Part shown: piece after piece, positions 49,071 to 58,828 of the stretch | How positions within the stretch are numbered: position 1 is the first letter of the stretch | Layout of the letters: every line of letters begins with the position of its first letter | Source: Parelaphostrongylus tenuis | Lineage: Eukaryota; Nematoda; Chromadorea; Rhabditida; Metastrongylidae | Direction: 5' to 3' | Assembly (NCBI GenBank): GCA_019055375.1 | Contig: JAHQIW010000049.1 | Location: forward strand, 1 to 64,000 | DNA: 64,000 nucleotides | Made by a program: the position numbers and the translations under genes | The notes under the pieces: model-generated | What the model was told of the DNA's origin: nothing | Seen by the model: the letters and a program-made list of their open reading frames with translations, nothing else | Database searches by the model: none

Positions 49071-49499
49071 CGCGACCTCTACTTTTCATAATCTGATTCT
49101 ACATTTCTCTTTAACTTTTTCTATTCCTATATTTTCCCCTTCACTATAACCCCAAATAAGGTTTCGTTCGCCGCAATCGTCATAATCTTATAGATCCATT
49201 TATTTGAAGTAGAACTACTTTAACATGACGGCCTCCAGTCTTGCTTTAATGTTCTTTTCTGCAGATTTTACAAATACTCAGAATTCTCATGTCTTTATCA
49301 GATTTCTGCCTAGGCATCCCATTCATTATCCTGTGGAAATATTCTCTTTATTACACAGTACTTTTTTCTTGATATACTTGTGATGGACTCGTTTTTTTTC
49401 TGGGGCAGCACGTGTTCACAGGCATAGTCGAAACCTTCACTTTGCCTTTCTCTCAGCCGTGTTTTAACCGTTTCTGTTGCTGCCACTAGTCCACTGCCA

Positions 49500-49500
<1 letters not shown>

Positions 49501-49537
<37 letters not shown>

Positions 49538-49786
49538 TATATATATTGCATTATATATATTATTTATATATAAATGCACAAACATATATACATAAGATTC
49601 ATATGAGTATATTATATATATAATGCACATATATATATATATATGTTTATATATACATATATACATGTGTACTTTCATTGTTTTCATTGTACGTTTTGTA
49701 TATATGTACGTGCATATATTATATATATACGCATATATGTATATATGCATGTATATATACATTACATATATATATATGTGTAATAC

Positions 49787-49824
<38 letters not shown>

Positions 49825-49825
49825 T
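49501..49825. repeat. (TA)n-rich tract with embedded direct repeat
   Basis: Long TA runs at 49501-49560 and 49790-49825 enclose a block with ACATAAGATTCATATGAG and CATGTGTACTTTCATTG that recurs at 50125-50260. The 115-codon minus-strand and 69-72-codon plus-strand frames over it are Tyr/Ile low-complexity artefacts. Confidence 0.9.
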
Positions 49826-49984
49826 ATACTTCTCGATGTGAATCACTCTCTGAAGGATGTACCATGAATTCAACTTCATCAACGTGAATGAAGTGATTTA
49901 ATGCTTATTTGGCCGTTACAATTACTCGCAGTAGTTTATGATATATAAAATTAGTGCTACTGTCCGCCCAGACAAGTATGGTAC

Positions 49985-50105
49985 CTATTCGACGATCGCA
50001 AAAGTTTGGAAGACTTGCTGATCCTTAGGCGCGAGATCGAACCATTTACCACGTTTGTACCGCAGGGCACTTCTGACCACTGTGCCAAGTCCATCATAAG
50101 TGCAC
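49985..50105 (-). repeat. SINE-like head, family A, minus strand
   Basis: The plus strand has GGCGCGAGATCGAACCATTT (complement of the B box) and CACTTCTGACCACTGTGCC (complement of the A box), matching the complement of the head at 52838. Confidence 0.6.
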
Positions 50106-50109
50106 AAGT

Positions 50110-50265
50110 AAATATATTTATATATATACATGAGATTCATGAGTATATTACGTATATAAATGCACATATATATACATTTATATACACATATATATATATA
50201 TATATGTCCATATATACATTTATACATGTGTACTTTTATTCTTTTCAGTGTACGTTTAGGCATGT
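50110..50265. repeat. Direct repeat of the 49570-49700 block, TA-rich
   Basis: ACATGAGATTCATGAGTATATTACG and CATGTGTACTTTTATTC with TA runs between them repeat the block about 545 bp upstream in the same orientation. Confidence 0.75.
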
Positions 50266-50945
50266 GAATGTGTGTGGGCGTGCCTGTGTGTGTCACATAA
50301 ATCTTTTTGGAATCCTTAGATACTCATTATATAGCACTCGCAAGACGGAAGGATCTTCACATCGAATATTGGGTGGTTCACACTTGTAATCTCACATCCA
50401 AGCGCATCTTTAATCACTGGGAAGGAATATTTTTTCCGGCATCTGGGACTATCAAAATTTTCAGAATTGCACAGTTTTTCATTCTTAATAAAATTAGGAA
50501 AGATGGTACGTTACCAAGTAGCTTTATTTTCAAATAATATTGTTTGAAAGTCACTTTAAGATGATCGGGGAATTGATCCTGGTGGTCCTCCACGATGTAC
50601 ACATTGCGCTCATTTCTCACCAGCCAGCCACTTTCTTTACTTGTTATACTGTTTCTTTATGGATTTTTTGGAGTACAATTTATGGCTCTCAATTTTTCTA
50701 GCACAAAGGAAAGAATTCTGTTGTATTGAGGCAAAAACGTTATTTGAAAGACAACTAATCTTATCCATAGAATGGATAGAAGTAGGTATTATATAAGCAA
50801 AGTAATGCAGTAATATACAATAAATGATGAGACGCTTGGTGTAGGTTAGTCTGTGGGCGACGCACCATGAATTAAACTTCATTCGGAGCACACAGAGGTG
50901 ACCATAGCGGTCTCCAACTAAAATCCCAAACTTGATCCAGAAAAT
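50266..50945. other. No gene recognised
   Basis: Open frames on both strands without support. CACCATGAATTAAACTTCATTC near 50863 resembles TACCATGAATTCAACTTCATC at 49860, suggesting another dispersed repeat end. Confidence 0.4.
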
Positions 50946-50959
50946 AAAAATTTATCTTC

Positions 50960-51800
50960 AAAAACAAAGTTTTGCTTCATCTATTTTGTGCAGAATTTTT
51001 TTGCGCATCGTTTGGTATATTTTTTACGTGGTTGTCCAACAACGAAGTCGTCACGGGAAGTCATTCGCAGTTTACTGCTTTACGAGTTTCGACCGGGGCG
51101 CAATTTTCAAACTGCATTCGAGAACACAAATCGTGCAAAAGGCCACCAAGTCGCGGGTAGAACGACGGCGTATAAATGCTTTACAATGTTTCGCAATAGA
51201 GATACTAATTTGGCCGATCAGTCAAGACCCGGAAGATTGCGTGAATTTGATTGAGAAGCAATCACTGAAGGCAACAGCTCTGCGTTCGATGGAAGACACC
51301 TCTGACCACGGCGCTTGACGTACACAATGAGCACGACATGGATGGAATACCAGAAGAATTTGTGACAACATGCTCAAGAGGACGCCCACTCAATTATAGA
51401 ACAAAAGTCGTTTGTTGTTCTCCTTTTTTTCTTTGAATAAACTTGTTGGTAGGAGCGGAAAACGTTGCGTTGATGGATGTCAACTCACCCTGATGCGATC
51501 TATTTGATGACTGTCGTGGATTCAAAGTGATCCATATGTTCGTTTTTGAGGCGAAACATTTCACTGAGCATCAGTGGCTCTCTGATGACGCATGACTCCA
51601 GCTTGATTTGATGGATGATCAAAAAACGTTTTATGTTCGTGAATGCTTTGTAGTATCATCTAACAACCACGGAATTGACAACCACTGCAGTGGTTCATCA
51701 TTTTTACTTCTTAACGATGAAAATGTTTCCAAACGAGCTGATGTGATATCGTAGTGCTATCCTCCTGTGTCCCAGCACCGTACAAGAGTCAACTCTCTGC
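50960..51800 (+). pseudogene. Mariner-like transposase relic, plus strand
   Basis: The frame from 50988 reads IRSLLLYEFRPGRNFQTAF then TAYKCFTMFRNRDTN and LADQSRPGRLREFD, the two-HTH N-terminal region of a mariner-like transposase in nearly unbroken frame. Downstream, around 51450-51800, pieces such as VALMDVNSP and SSNNHGIDNH occur among stops. The sequence differs from the other four relics, so it probably belongs to another mariner lineage. Confidence 0.72.
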
Positions 51801-52680
51801 TAAGCAGCCAGATTCAAGTGGAGTAGCATATATCTAAAAGTCAGTATGGTTTTTTTAGCGTTACTGACTCATTCATCTCGTCATTTGTAATCAGCTGTCC
51901 ATTCGTAAACATGACACATCTTTATTCTCGGTGTTTTTGTAGTTTCAGTGACACTATAACTTTTTCAAAACACTTTTTTCGTAAAAATCACGCTGAAACT
52001 TGCGTATAAATCAGTCGCGAATAATTCCGGTCTATTGACGTTATAACTCTCTGTGACGTCATTCATGGACAAGAAGTATCGCATTTTATTGAGGGGAGTG
52101 AAATACTGAATGAAACGACCGGCGCTGCTCTGTCAATTCATGTTACGCCATATGTGGCTCCCAACAATTCATACTCTTAGAAAAAGTAAGAATCTCTACA
52201 GAGATCGTTCATCTCTATTACCTCTCATATAACTCTCACTTTTATTCCATTATTAGTTATAGTTTGTTATCTTACACTAAAGTCTGTTGTAGTTCTGAGA
52301 TCTTGCGAAGAGAACTGAAAACGCTTTTTTGTCAACGGTACCATTCACTAACAATCATTGATGACTTGCTTTAACTATTACTGCTGATATTTTTCATTTA
52401 TTGTCCATGAAGTCTTCTCATCTATTGTGCGAATTCCATCACAGTCACTCAATTTCCTCTCCTCGTTTTCACCACCCCACTGGATTACGAATATTTTGCG
52501 TGCTGTTTCAGCCGCTGGTTGAAGTCGAAATTCCATAGAATTCTGATCGAGTTGATTTGAGTCTCTTGACAATAGATTAGCCGAGGTGAGGCGTCCTCAT
52601 GCAACTACCGAACGTTGGCATGGAGTCGTACCAGCGCATTGCTCTTGATAGCTTGCATCACTAACCCCTCAACTATTGCC
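51801..52680. other. No gene recognised
   Basis: AT-rich, no supported feature. Confidence 0.4.
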
Positions 52681-52684
52681 CTTT

Positions 52685-52825
52685 ATATTCCTTCTCTTCT
52701 TCTTCTTCCTATTATTAACATTATTGTTATTAATATTATTATTAGTAGTAGTAGTGCAGTGCTACTACTATTATTGTTATTATTAATTTTACTATTATTA
52801 TTGTTATTATAATTATCATTTACTA
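52685..52825. repeat. (TTA)n / (TAG)n imperfect simple repeat
   Basis: Runs of ATT, TTA and TAG units. The Leu/Ile-rich 65-codon frame over it is an artefact. Confidence 0.85.
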
Positions 52826-52837
52826 TTTAAGCCATTG

Positions 52838-53139
52838 GGGCGCATGTGACGCAGTGGTTAGAGGTGCTCTGCGTCGCACACGAGGTCAATGGTTCGATCT
52901 CGCGCTCATGGCTCACCAAGCCATCCATCCCTCCGGGGTCGGTAATTTGGTACTAGAAAGGTCTCAGACCTGTCTGGGAGAATAAGCCGCACTGACTCGG
53001 TTCAGCGGGAGGCCACCGCGAGTCATTGTAAAGGTCAGATAGGCATTCAATCACCTCAAACAAAGTTGAAAATTGAAGTCGAATGCATGGCGCATCCCTC
53101 AGGGATTGATCAACGCTGAGTGCTTTATCCTTTTTATCC
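52838..53139 (+). repeat. SINE-like element, family A (best copy)
   Basis: Head TGACGCAGTGGTTAGAGG (A box), GGTTCGATCTCGCGC (B box), body with CCATCCCTCCGGGGTCGG, CGCGAGTCATTGTAAAGG and GGCGCATCCCTCAGGGATTG, tail TTTATCCTTTTTATCC; length about 300 bp. It serves as the reference for the copies at 17707, 18005 and 49985. Confidence 0.78.
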
Positions 53140-54575
53140 ATTGTTGCAACTATTACTCCTGTCTTTACTATCACTAACATCTTTCACCTTTCCAGCTTCA
53201 TATAAATAAATGTAATCGCTCTCTATAAGGGAGAATAATGCTCATCTGTAGCACCTGTTTCCGGCGTTCAAAACAAAGAATTACTCTTGTAAATTCAGCT
53301 TATTGATCACTATCTCACTAATCGGAAGTTCGCTTCTTTTCTTCAATCCTATCTAACTCCTCTAGCATTATACTTTGTAGTCTCAACAAATCTCTCATCT
53401 GGTTCGTTACCTGTGATTTACCCATCACAGGTGCACCGTTTTGCACATGGGCTCCATTGTAGCTTAATGACTAAGTATTATTCATCAACGTCGTTGAATG
53501 CTTGCCATGTCTGTCCCTCTAGATCATGGACTATCCCTTTTACAACGTTTCCATGCCGATTCAGGACTCCAAATTGCTAACGCTGGTAGAATACAGGGCT
53601 TTTATGTGGGTATAGTCGAGCTAGCAATTACGAGTGTATGGCGGAACTTCTCTAACCACTGCACTCTAATTGGTTTTTGTTGAGATTTATACAGCACATT
53701 TGAAATAAGCACAACAAGTGGTTTATGAACAAATCTTGCACCATTATGGCAGCTGAATCTTCGTGGAATGAAATCGAGTCACTTGACGATGTTCTTCGAC
53801 CTTATCCAAGAGTACTGACAATATTGAGGGTATTTTTCTGCAGTCTTCTATGAGTTCTTGCAAAGGAGTCATATTCAAAAAAAGATTCAACGAAGAGACA
53901 AAAAGTCACTACCTCCTCAAGAAATACTAATTTCGAAAATGAAAATCCTCTATCCTAATGGGCTTACAAAGGCTAGCATCGTTTGTTTCTGGGCATACTT
54001 GGCACGACCATCTCAATAATCCGGTAAGAACGGCGTTCGAGCTACCTCCTGGGCATTTACGAGAAGAGCAGAAGTGATTCCTAGAAGCGTACCCGAATTC
54101 TTCCTTGAGTAGTGGCGCAATAGGTGAGGAAGGAATGCTAGACAACAAAATGAATCGCAGCTCACGCTGTGGGTGAGGGTAGGCCATCTAGATGTCCAAA
54201 TCTAACAAACAACTAACCAACCCTTGTTTTTCATTCACTTTGTCGCCTAGATTCGGTTCACATTCTAGTTTTGGCAAAATTCCAATAAATACTCAAATTC
54301 TGAAAAATAGTATGTACTCGAATTAAATGCTCTCGCGCTTCTATTTTAGTTCTCTTCATTATCATTATTATGAAAATAATTACAGCTTTTTCAGCTAGCG
54401 TAGTCATTTATAAAAGCTCATGTGACATAACATGCTTGATTAGTGACTCACTAAAGTGCACCATTCAAGCAGTCAGCTATATAAAAGTTTATTTTTATGA
54501 TGGCCGAATTCGATTAGTTTATGGCTCTCCTCGTAGCTTTCTCTTACCTTTCCTGCCGACTTCTTTACTTTAATA
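53140..54575. other. No gene recognised
   Basis: AT-rich sequence with short unsupported frames. Confidence 0.4.
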
Positions 54576-54579
54576 TGCC

Positions 54580-54795
54580 CAATAATGCGGGGTGACGTGC
54601 AAAACTTTTGCGTGAGCTGGGACTCGAACCCACACTTCACCCTATTCAGAGGCGCGTGCTCGAAGCGTTACACTACCGACGCCCGTTTTGACACCACTCT
54701 TTTTACTCTACAACGCATCTATTTGTTAGCAACCAGCCTTCAGCGGTCTGGCGTGGTTGATCGTTATCAACACCACTGGTGCTGACAGATATTAA
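54580..54795 (-). repeat. SINE-like element, family B, minus strand
   Basis: Complement order: trailer CGGGGTGACGTGCAAAAC, B box GGGACTCGAACCCACAC, A-box side GTTACACTACCGACGCCC, leader CACTCTTTTTACTCTACAACG and AACCAGCCTTCAGCGG. This is the fullest family B copy and shows the leader. Confidence 0.75.
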
Positions 54796-54819
54796 GTATT
54801 GATGATCAAACAGAATTCT

Positions 54820-54915
54820 TTCGAGCACACCTCCGGATAAAGTGAAATGTGGTTTGAGTCTCATCTGACGCAAAAGTTTTGCACATCATACCACCCCTAA
54901 TGGCGGCAAAATAAA
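54820..54915 (+). repeat. Family B SINE, 3' half only
   Basis: Starts mid-head (CACACCTCCGGATAAAG), then GTGGTTTGAGTCTCATC (degenerate B box) and trailer GTTTTGCACATCATACC. It forms an inverted pair with the element just upstream. Confidence 0.6.
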
Positions 54916-57480
54916 GGAGTCTGTTTTTATCTTATAATATAGTATTGTATTTTTTGCCTAAGATTTGAAACGACACCTAATGAATATTGAATCGACTCAA
55001 AAAGACCATAACAAATCATTCAGCTACATTTCAAAGTATGGTCCTCGAAAAAACTTTATTTTTCACAACGTGTCACAACATATCGGTGATCGCTCCAATC
55101 TAGGTGTTTCAGCAATAGGTTTTCTATATGATGAATAGACTACGGATTTGATTTTGCATCAAATTCTGCTACGTTGAAATATTAACCGAATGACCAGGTA
55201 TGTATGATATAGTAAGTCCAGGCTAAGACGTAGGCGAAATCGCCTAAACGTTACCTATTGAATATGAAGGCGCGCTGACGTGAAGTTGTTCTACAGTTAT
55301 TAAACTTCGCACTCACTCCAACCAATCGGCAAAATTTTCACGCTTTCCGTATCAGTTGACCATTGAAAGTGCCTTCTTTTCTAATTTTTTTCGAATTGGT
55401 CTCTACGGTAGTGAAAACGATATTACCGTAAATATATCAAAAAATCATGAAACGTAAATTTCACCTATTCTCTTTAATATGGTGAAATAATATTTCTAAC
55501 ATTAGGTAGTTGCCTTTCAATGGGCAACAATTCAGCAAGAACTGGCTTTTTTTGTTATCTTAATAGCTTTTCTATGGACATTTACTGTTATGAGTGGATT
55601 TTACGTGCACGGTGACTAGCTCGGCTTCACAGACGATATAAAAATGCTCACGTTTAGTCATGAATATAGTATAACACCATTGATCTCGAGTGTTTACTCA
55701 AAACCGCGCTCAAATTTCAATATGTCTGGTAGTTATTGTTGAGCCATGCATTTGGCTCTGTCAAGGACAGTTATACAGTGCAATACACGTGTTTCGACCT
55801 TTCGGATACTTCACGATTACCATTCAAAGGCAATCAAGTGTACAGCACTGACCGTTTGATGATTTATCACTTCATGGCGCGTGTAAATATTACATCTGTC
55901 AAATGACCGTTCGAACATCATTTCCGAATGTTCATTTTGCTACTCATTCATCGCTGCCCTCGAATTGTCTGTTGTTTTCGTGCAAGTGCCCTTTTAGTCA
56001 CAATATATTTGTGGTCAGCCTACTTGTTTCATCGGGAAGACTCAAGAGGACCGTTCCAGGATATCCGCAGGATGTTTGTCATGTGCATTGGACGAGATTT
56101 GTAGCCTTGTGATTCACGTTGTAGAAAACAACTCTTGTGACTAATATGTTTTTAGTTGAGCTTGTGGATAAAGAGCAGAGTCCTCCAGTATTACAACCTT
56201 ATGTGAGAATGGTCTTTCAACTATAGGTTACAGCTGAACTCCTGGAACGTTCATTTGTCACTGTGAGTTGGCAATACACAAACGTGGTAGGGGACTGAAA
56301 TCTAAATTTGCCTTATACTGGCAAATTAGTTGCACTGATTTGAGAAAAGAGTCGAAATCGGAAGAGATTTGTTAGCACACCTGCTCCTTTGCGGTTGATG
56401 GCAATAACTCGTTTAACTGTCTCCCTCCTTGTCTGATTTTAGACTAATGACAATATGATGCGCTCTTAATATCAGCGCTCATAAATTACTTTTCGAAAAT
56501 GTGACGTCGATTCAAACGTCTATTCATGATAAAAATGACGAAATATAAGAAGCGAGATGCATACTTTCGAGTATTTTTGAGCACAAAGGTTCTGAGTCCG
56601 TTGTTGAAATTATTTACAAGCTCATTATCAAATATGACTTACTAAGCTTTTGGCATACGTGTGTTTCAAACGATAAGACTAGAGCTGGAAGGACAACGTG
56701 TAACCTGCAAGATAAATCTCGCAAAGTGGAATGCATTCGTCTCTTTCGTATCAACGTAGAGGTGATTGGAGTGCATATATCGTTTGAACAAGACCCGCGT
56801 TCCATAGAAAGATCGAGTCAGTGCTTTTATCTACCTAGACACTTTTGTCAACAATTTGCAAAGTCCACAGGGACAGAGGGCTTGGTTAGCACGAGCTCAA
56901 AATGGCACCATAGCCACGTAACAGCAAAATGACACCTTACACTGTACTGAATGCGTTGCATCAAGGAGTATATGAAAGTTTAACGCCTTGTTCTTTTTCA
57001 CTAAATAAATTACACCCAGATCGACCTTCTATTAAGCACGACATCCTTAAACATTTCCTCGTTTTTCCTATTTTGCCAAATGCGAAGTTTTTAGAATATT
57101 GAAGCAAGACAAAACATCCAAGACTTCAGCTGTTCAAACTCGTGATTAGTAGCTCAATAAGAGAACAAGGAATGAATTACGCCTCAGCAGGGAGTACTTT
57201 TCTGCTCTTCAACGGAACACTTTTTTGCATAACATGGGACCATATAATACATAGTGCGGATCCCAAAACTTTTTCCATTTCCTTCGTTTCCTCGAATGCA
57301 CATCCATCATGGCCGTAGAATATGAGTAGGGGCTTGACTGGCGCTTGAATATTTTAGGATTTTTACAAATCACATCGAACATTAGTTTACTAAGCTTTTC
57401 TCCAGCTTCAAAATAGCTGTACTGGAGGGTTTCCAAATCTTTGCCATAGGCAGCTACGATCCTTTGCGAATCGCGGGAAG
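54916..57480. other. No gene recognised
   Basis: AT-rich. Open frames at 55903-56112 and 56726-56932, and a minus-strand frame at 57209-57436, show no recognisable motifs and no convincing splice signals. Confidence 0.4.
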
Positions 57481-57499
57481 ATTATTTCACAAATTCGGT

Positions 57500-58110
57500 T
57501 CTAACTTTCCTATTACGGAGAATAGAAAAGCTTAGTTGATTCAGGGTGGAACTGGAATATGACCTTGCTCATACCATTCAGGCTAACATCTCTACCGCCA
57601 CAATACTGCACCTTGAAAGCGTTAGTGTGTACTTATCCCTGTATCACCTATTGTCCCGTTGATCGTCGAGTGACTCGAGCGGAAATCACCAACACTTCCA
57701 CTTTTCCCTATCGCGTGCAAGAGTAACCCAGTGGGTTCTCCTCGTTATAGGGACGCATTGGGCATTATATCTTTCCTCTAGGCCTTTCGTGAAGAAATCG
57801 GATCATCGGGTCGATGGTCTTCCTGTAGAACGCCTAGTATCCCGGGGAATCCACTAAGTAACGGCTCTCGTCGAGCGGTTGTCGCTGAAGCGCATTACAT
57901 GTCCAGCCCCACCTTAATTTCGATTGCCTAGCGTGTCGAACAGTGTCTTTGATTTTCGATCGCTGACGAGGTTGGAACTTTGGATCTTTTCTCCCATTTG
58001 CGAGATACGGGATACTGGCATCCTTTTCGACTGCGCGTTCACTAACGTCAAGTGATCTTTCATCCTTCTTACGTAGCGACCAGCTTTTTGCTGCATACAT
58101 TACGGTATGG
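57500..58110 (-). pseudogene. RTE-like retrotransposon ORF C-terminal fragment with 3' end
   Basis: On the minus strand the frame from 58100 reads MYAAKSWSLRKKDERSLDV, then RAVEKDASI, RQRSKIKDTVRHARQSKLRW, the C-terminal region of RTE-type reverse transcriptases as they occur widely in strongylid genomes. Further on, frameshifted, DREKWKCW and PLESLDDQRD give the ORF end near 57655. The reverse transcriptase core and endonuclease are absent, as expected of a 5'-truncated insertion. Confidence 0.78.
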
Positions 58111-58288
58111 ATAATAGTCGAGTCGAAAAGGTGTTCACGGAGCCTAGCAAGCTACACATTAGTTATTAAAAGCGCTTAAAATAGTGTACACGTAAAAGGG
58201 AAAATTTTCTACATAACCAAAAGCTGAAAACTCGGCTACCGCAAGCGAAACGATAATAAGGTTTGATCTGCTCCATAATCTATTTGAT

Positions 58289-58300
58289 GAAAAAAATAAT
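58289..58300. repeat. Direct repeat, left copy (target-site duplication)
   Basis: GAAAAAAATAAT here is identical to 58817-58828 and immediately flanks the composite SINE on its left. Confidence 0.75.
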
Positions 58301-58816
58301 ACTTATATAACTAAGAGAATTGAGTGGTGAACAAAAACACGGCCTCAGGCGGGAATCGAACCCACGTTTCATCCTATCCGGGGACGCGTGCTCTACCACT
58401 ACACCACTGAGGCACATTTGCCCGACCACTCATTCTTCAACATCTCAATGTTAGCTATCAGCCACCAACCTTTGACAGGTTTGGTCGGGTATGCGATTTC
58501 GCTTTATAAACCCAGTTGAGCTGATAGCTATTCTAATTACTAATACTTCGAAATTATGGTATTTTCGCTGCTTTTTTCGCAGTGTTATTATATTACCTAT
58601 ATAACTAAGAGAATTGAGTGGTGAACAAAAGCAAAAACAGTGAGTGGTCGGGCAAATGTGCCTCAGTGGTGTAGTGGTAGAGCACGCGTCCCCGGATAGG
58701 ATGAAACGTGGGTTCATTCCCGCCTGAGGCCGTGTTTTTGTTCACCACTCAATTTTCTTAGTTATATAAGTAATATAATAACACTGCGAAAAAAGCAGCG
58801 AAAATACCATAATTTT
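58301..58816. mobile_element. Composite inverted SINE cluster (family C)
   Basis: Three family C pieces lie between a perfect 12-bp direct repeat. (1) 58301-58550 is a minus-strand copy with trailer, a full tRNA-like head and the leader. (2) 58551-58630 is a minus-strand tail only. (3) 58641-58816 is a plus-strand copy with head and tail. Segments 58301-58432 and 58641-58771 are reverse complements with only a few differences, one a missing G in the B box of the plus copy. 58551-58630 is the complement of 58737-58816. The head folds as a cloverleaf with a perfect 7-bp acceptor stem (GCCTCAG/CTGAGGC), but the anticodon loop lacks the expected T at position 33, so it is not a working tRNA gene. 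Confidence 0.8.
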
Positions 58817-58828
58817 GAAAAAAATAAT
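58817..58828. repeat. Direct repeat, right copy (target-site duplication)
   Basis: GAAAAAAATAAT, identical to 58289-58300. Confidence 0.75.

Noticed and set aside
49535..49882. 115-codon minus-strand open frame
   Set aside because: Tyr/Ile low-complexity translation of a TA microsatellite.
52615..52812. 65-codon Leu/Ile-rich plus-strand frame that resembles a membrane protein
   Set aside because: It is translation of TTA/ATT simple repeats.
57209..57436. 75-codon minus-strand frame near the RTE fragment
   Set aside because: Does not match the RTE tail or any mariner segment convincingly; no splice or start support.
58320..58420. Near-perfect tRNA cloverleaf
   Set aside because: The anticodon loop lacks the expected T at position 33, the head is embedded in a SINE with leader and tail, and an inverted copy lies next to it; not a working tRNA gene.
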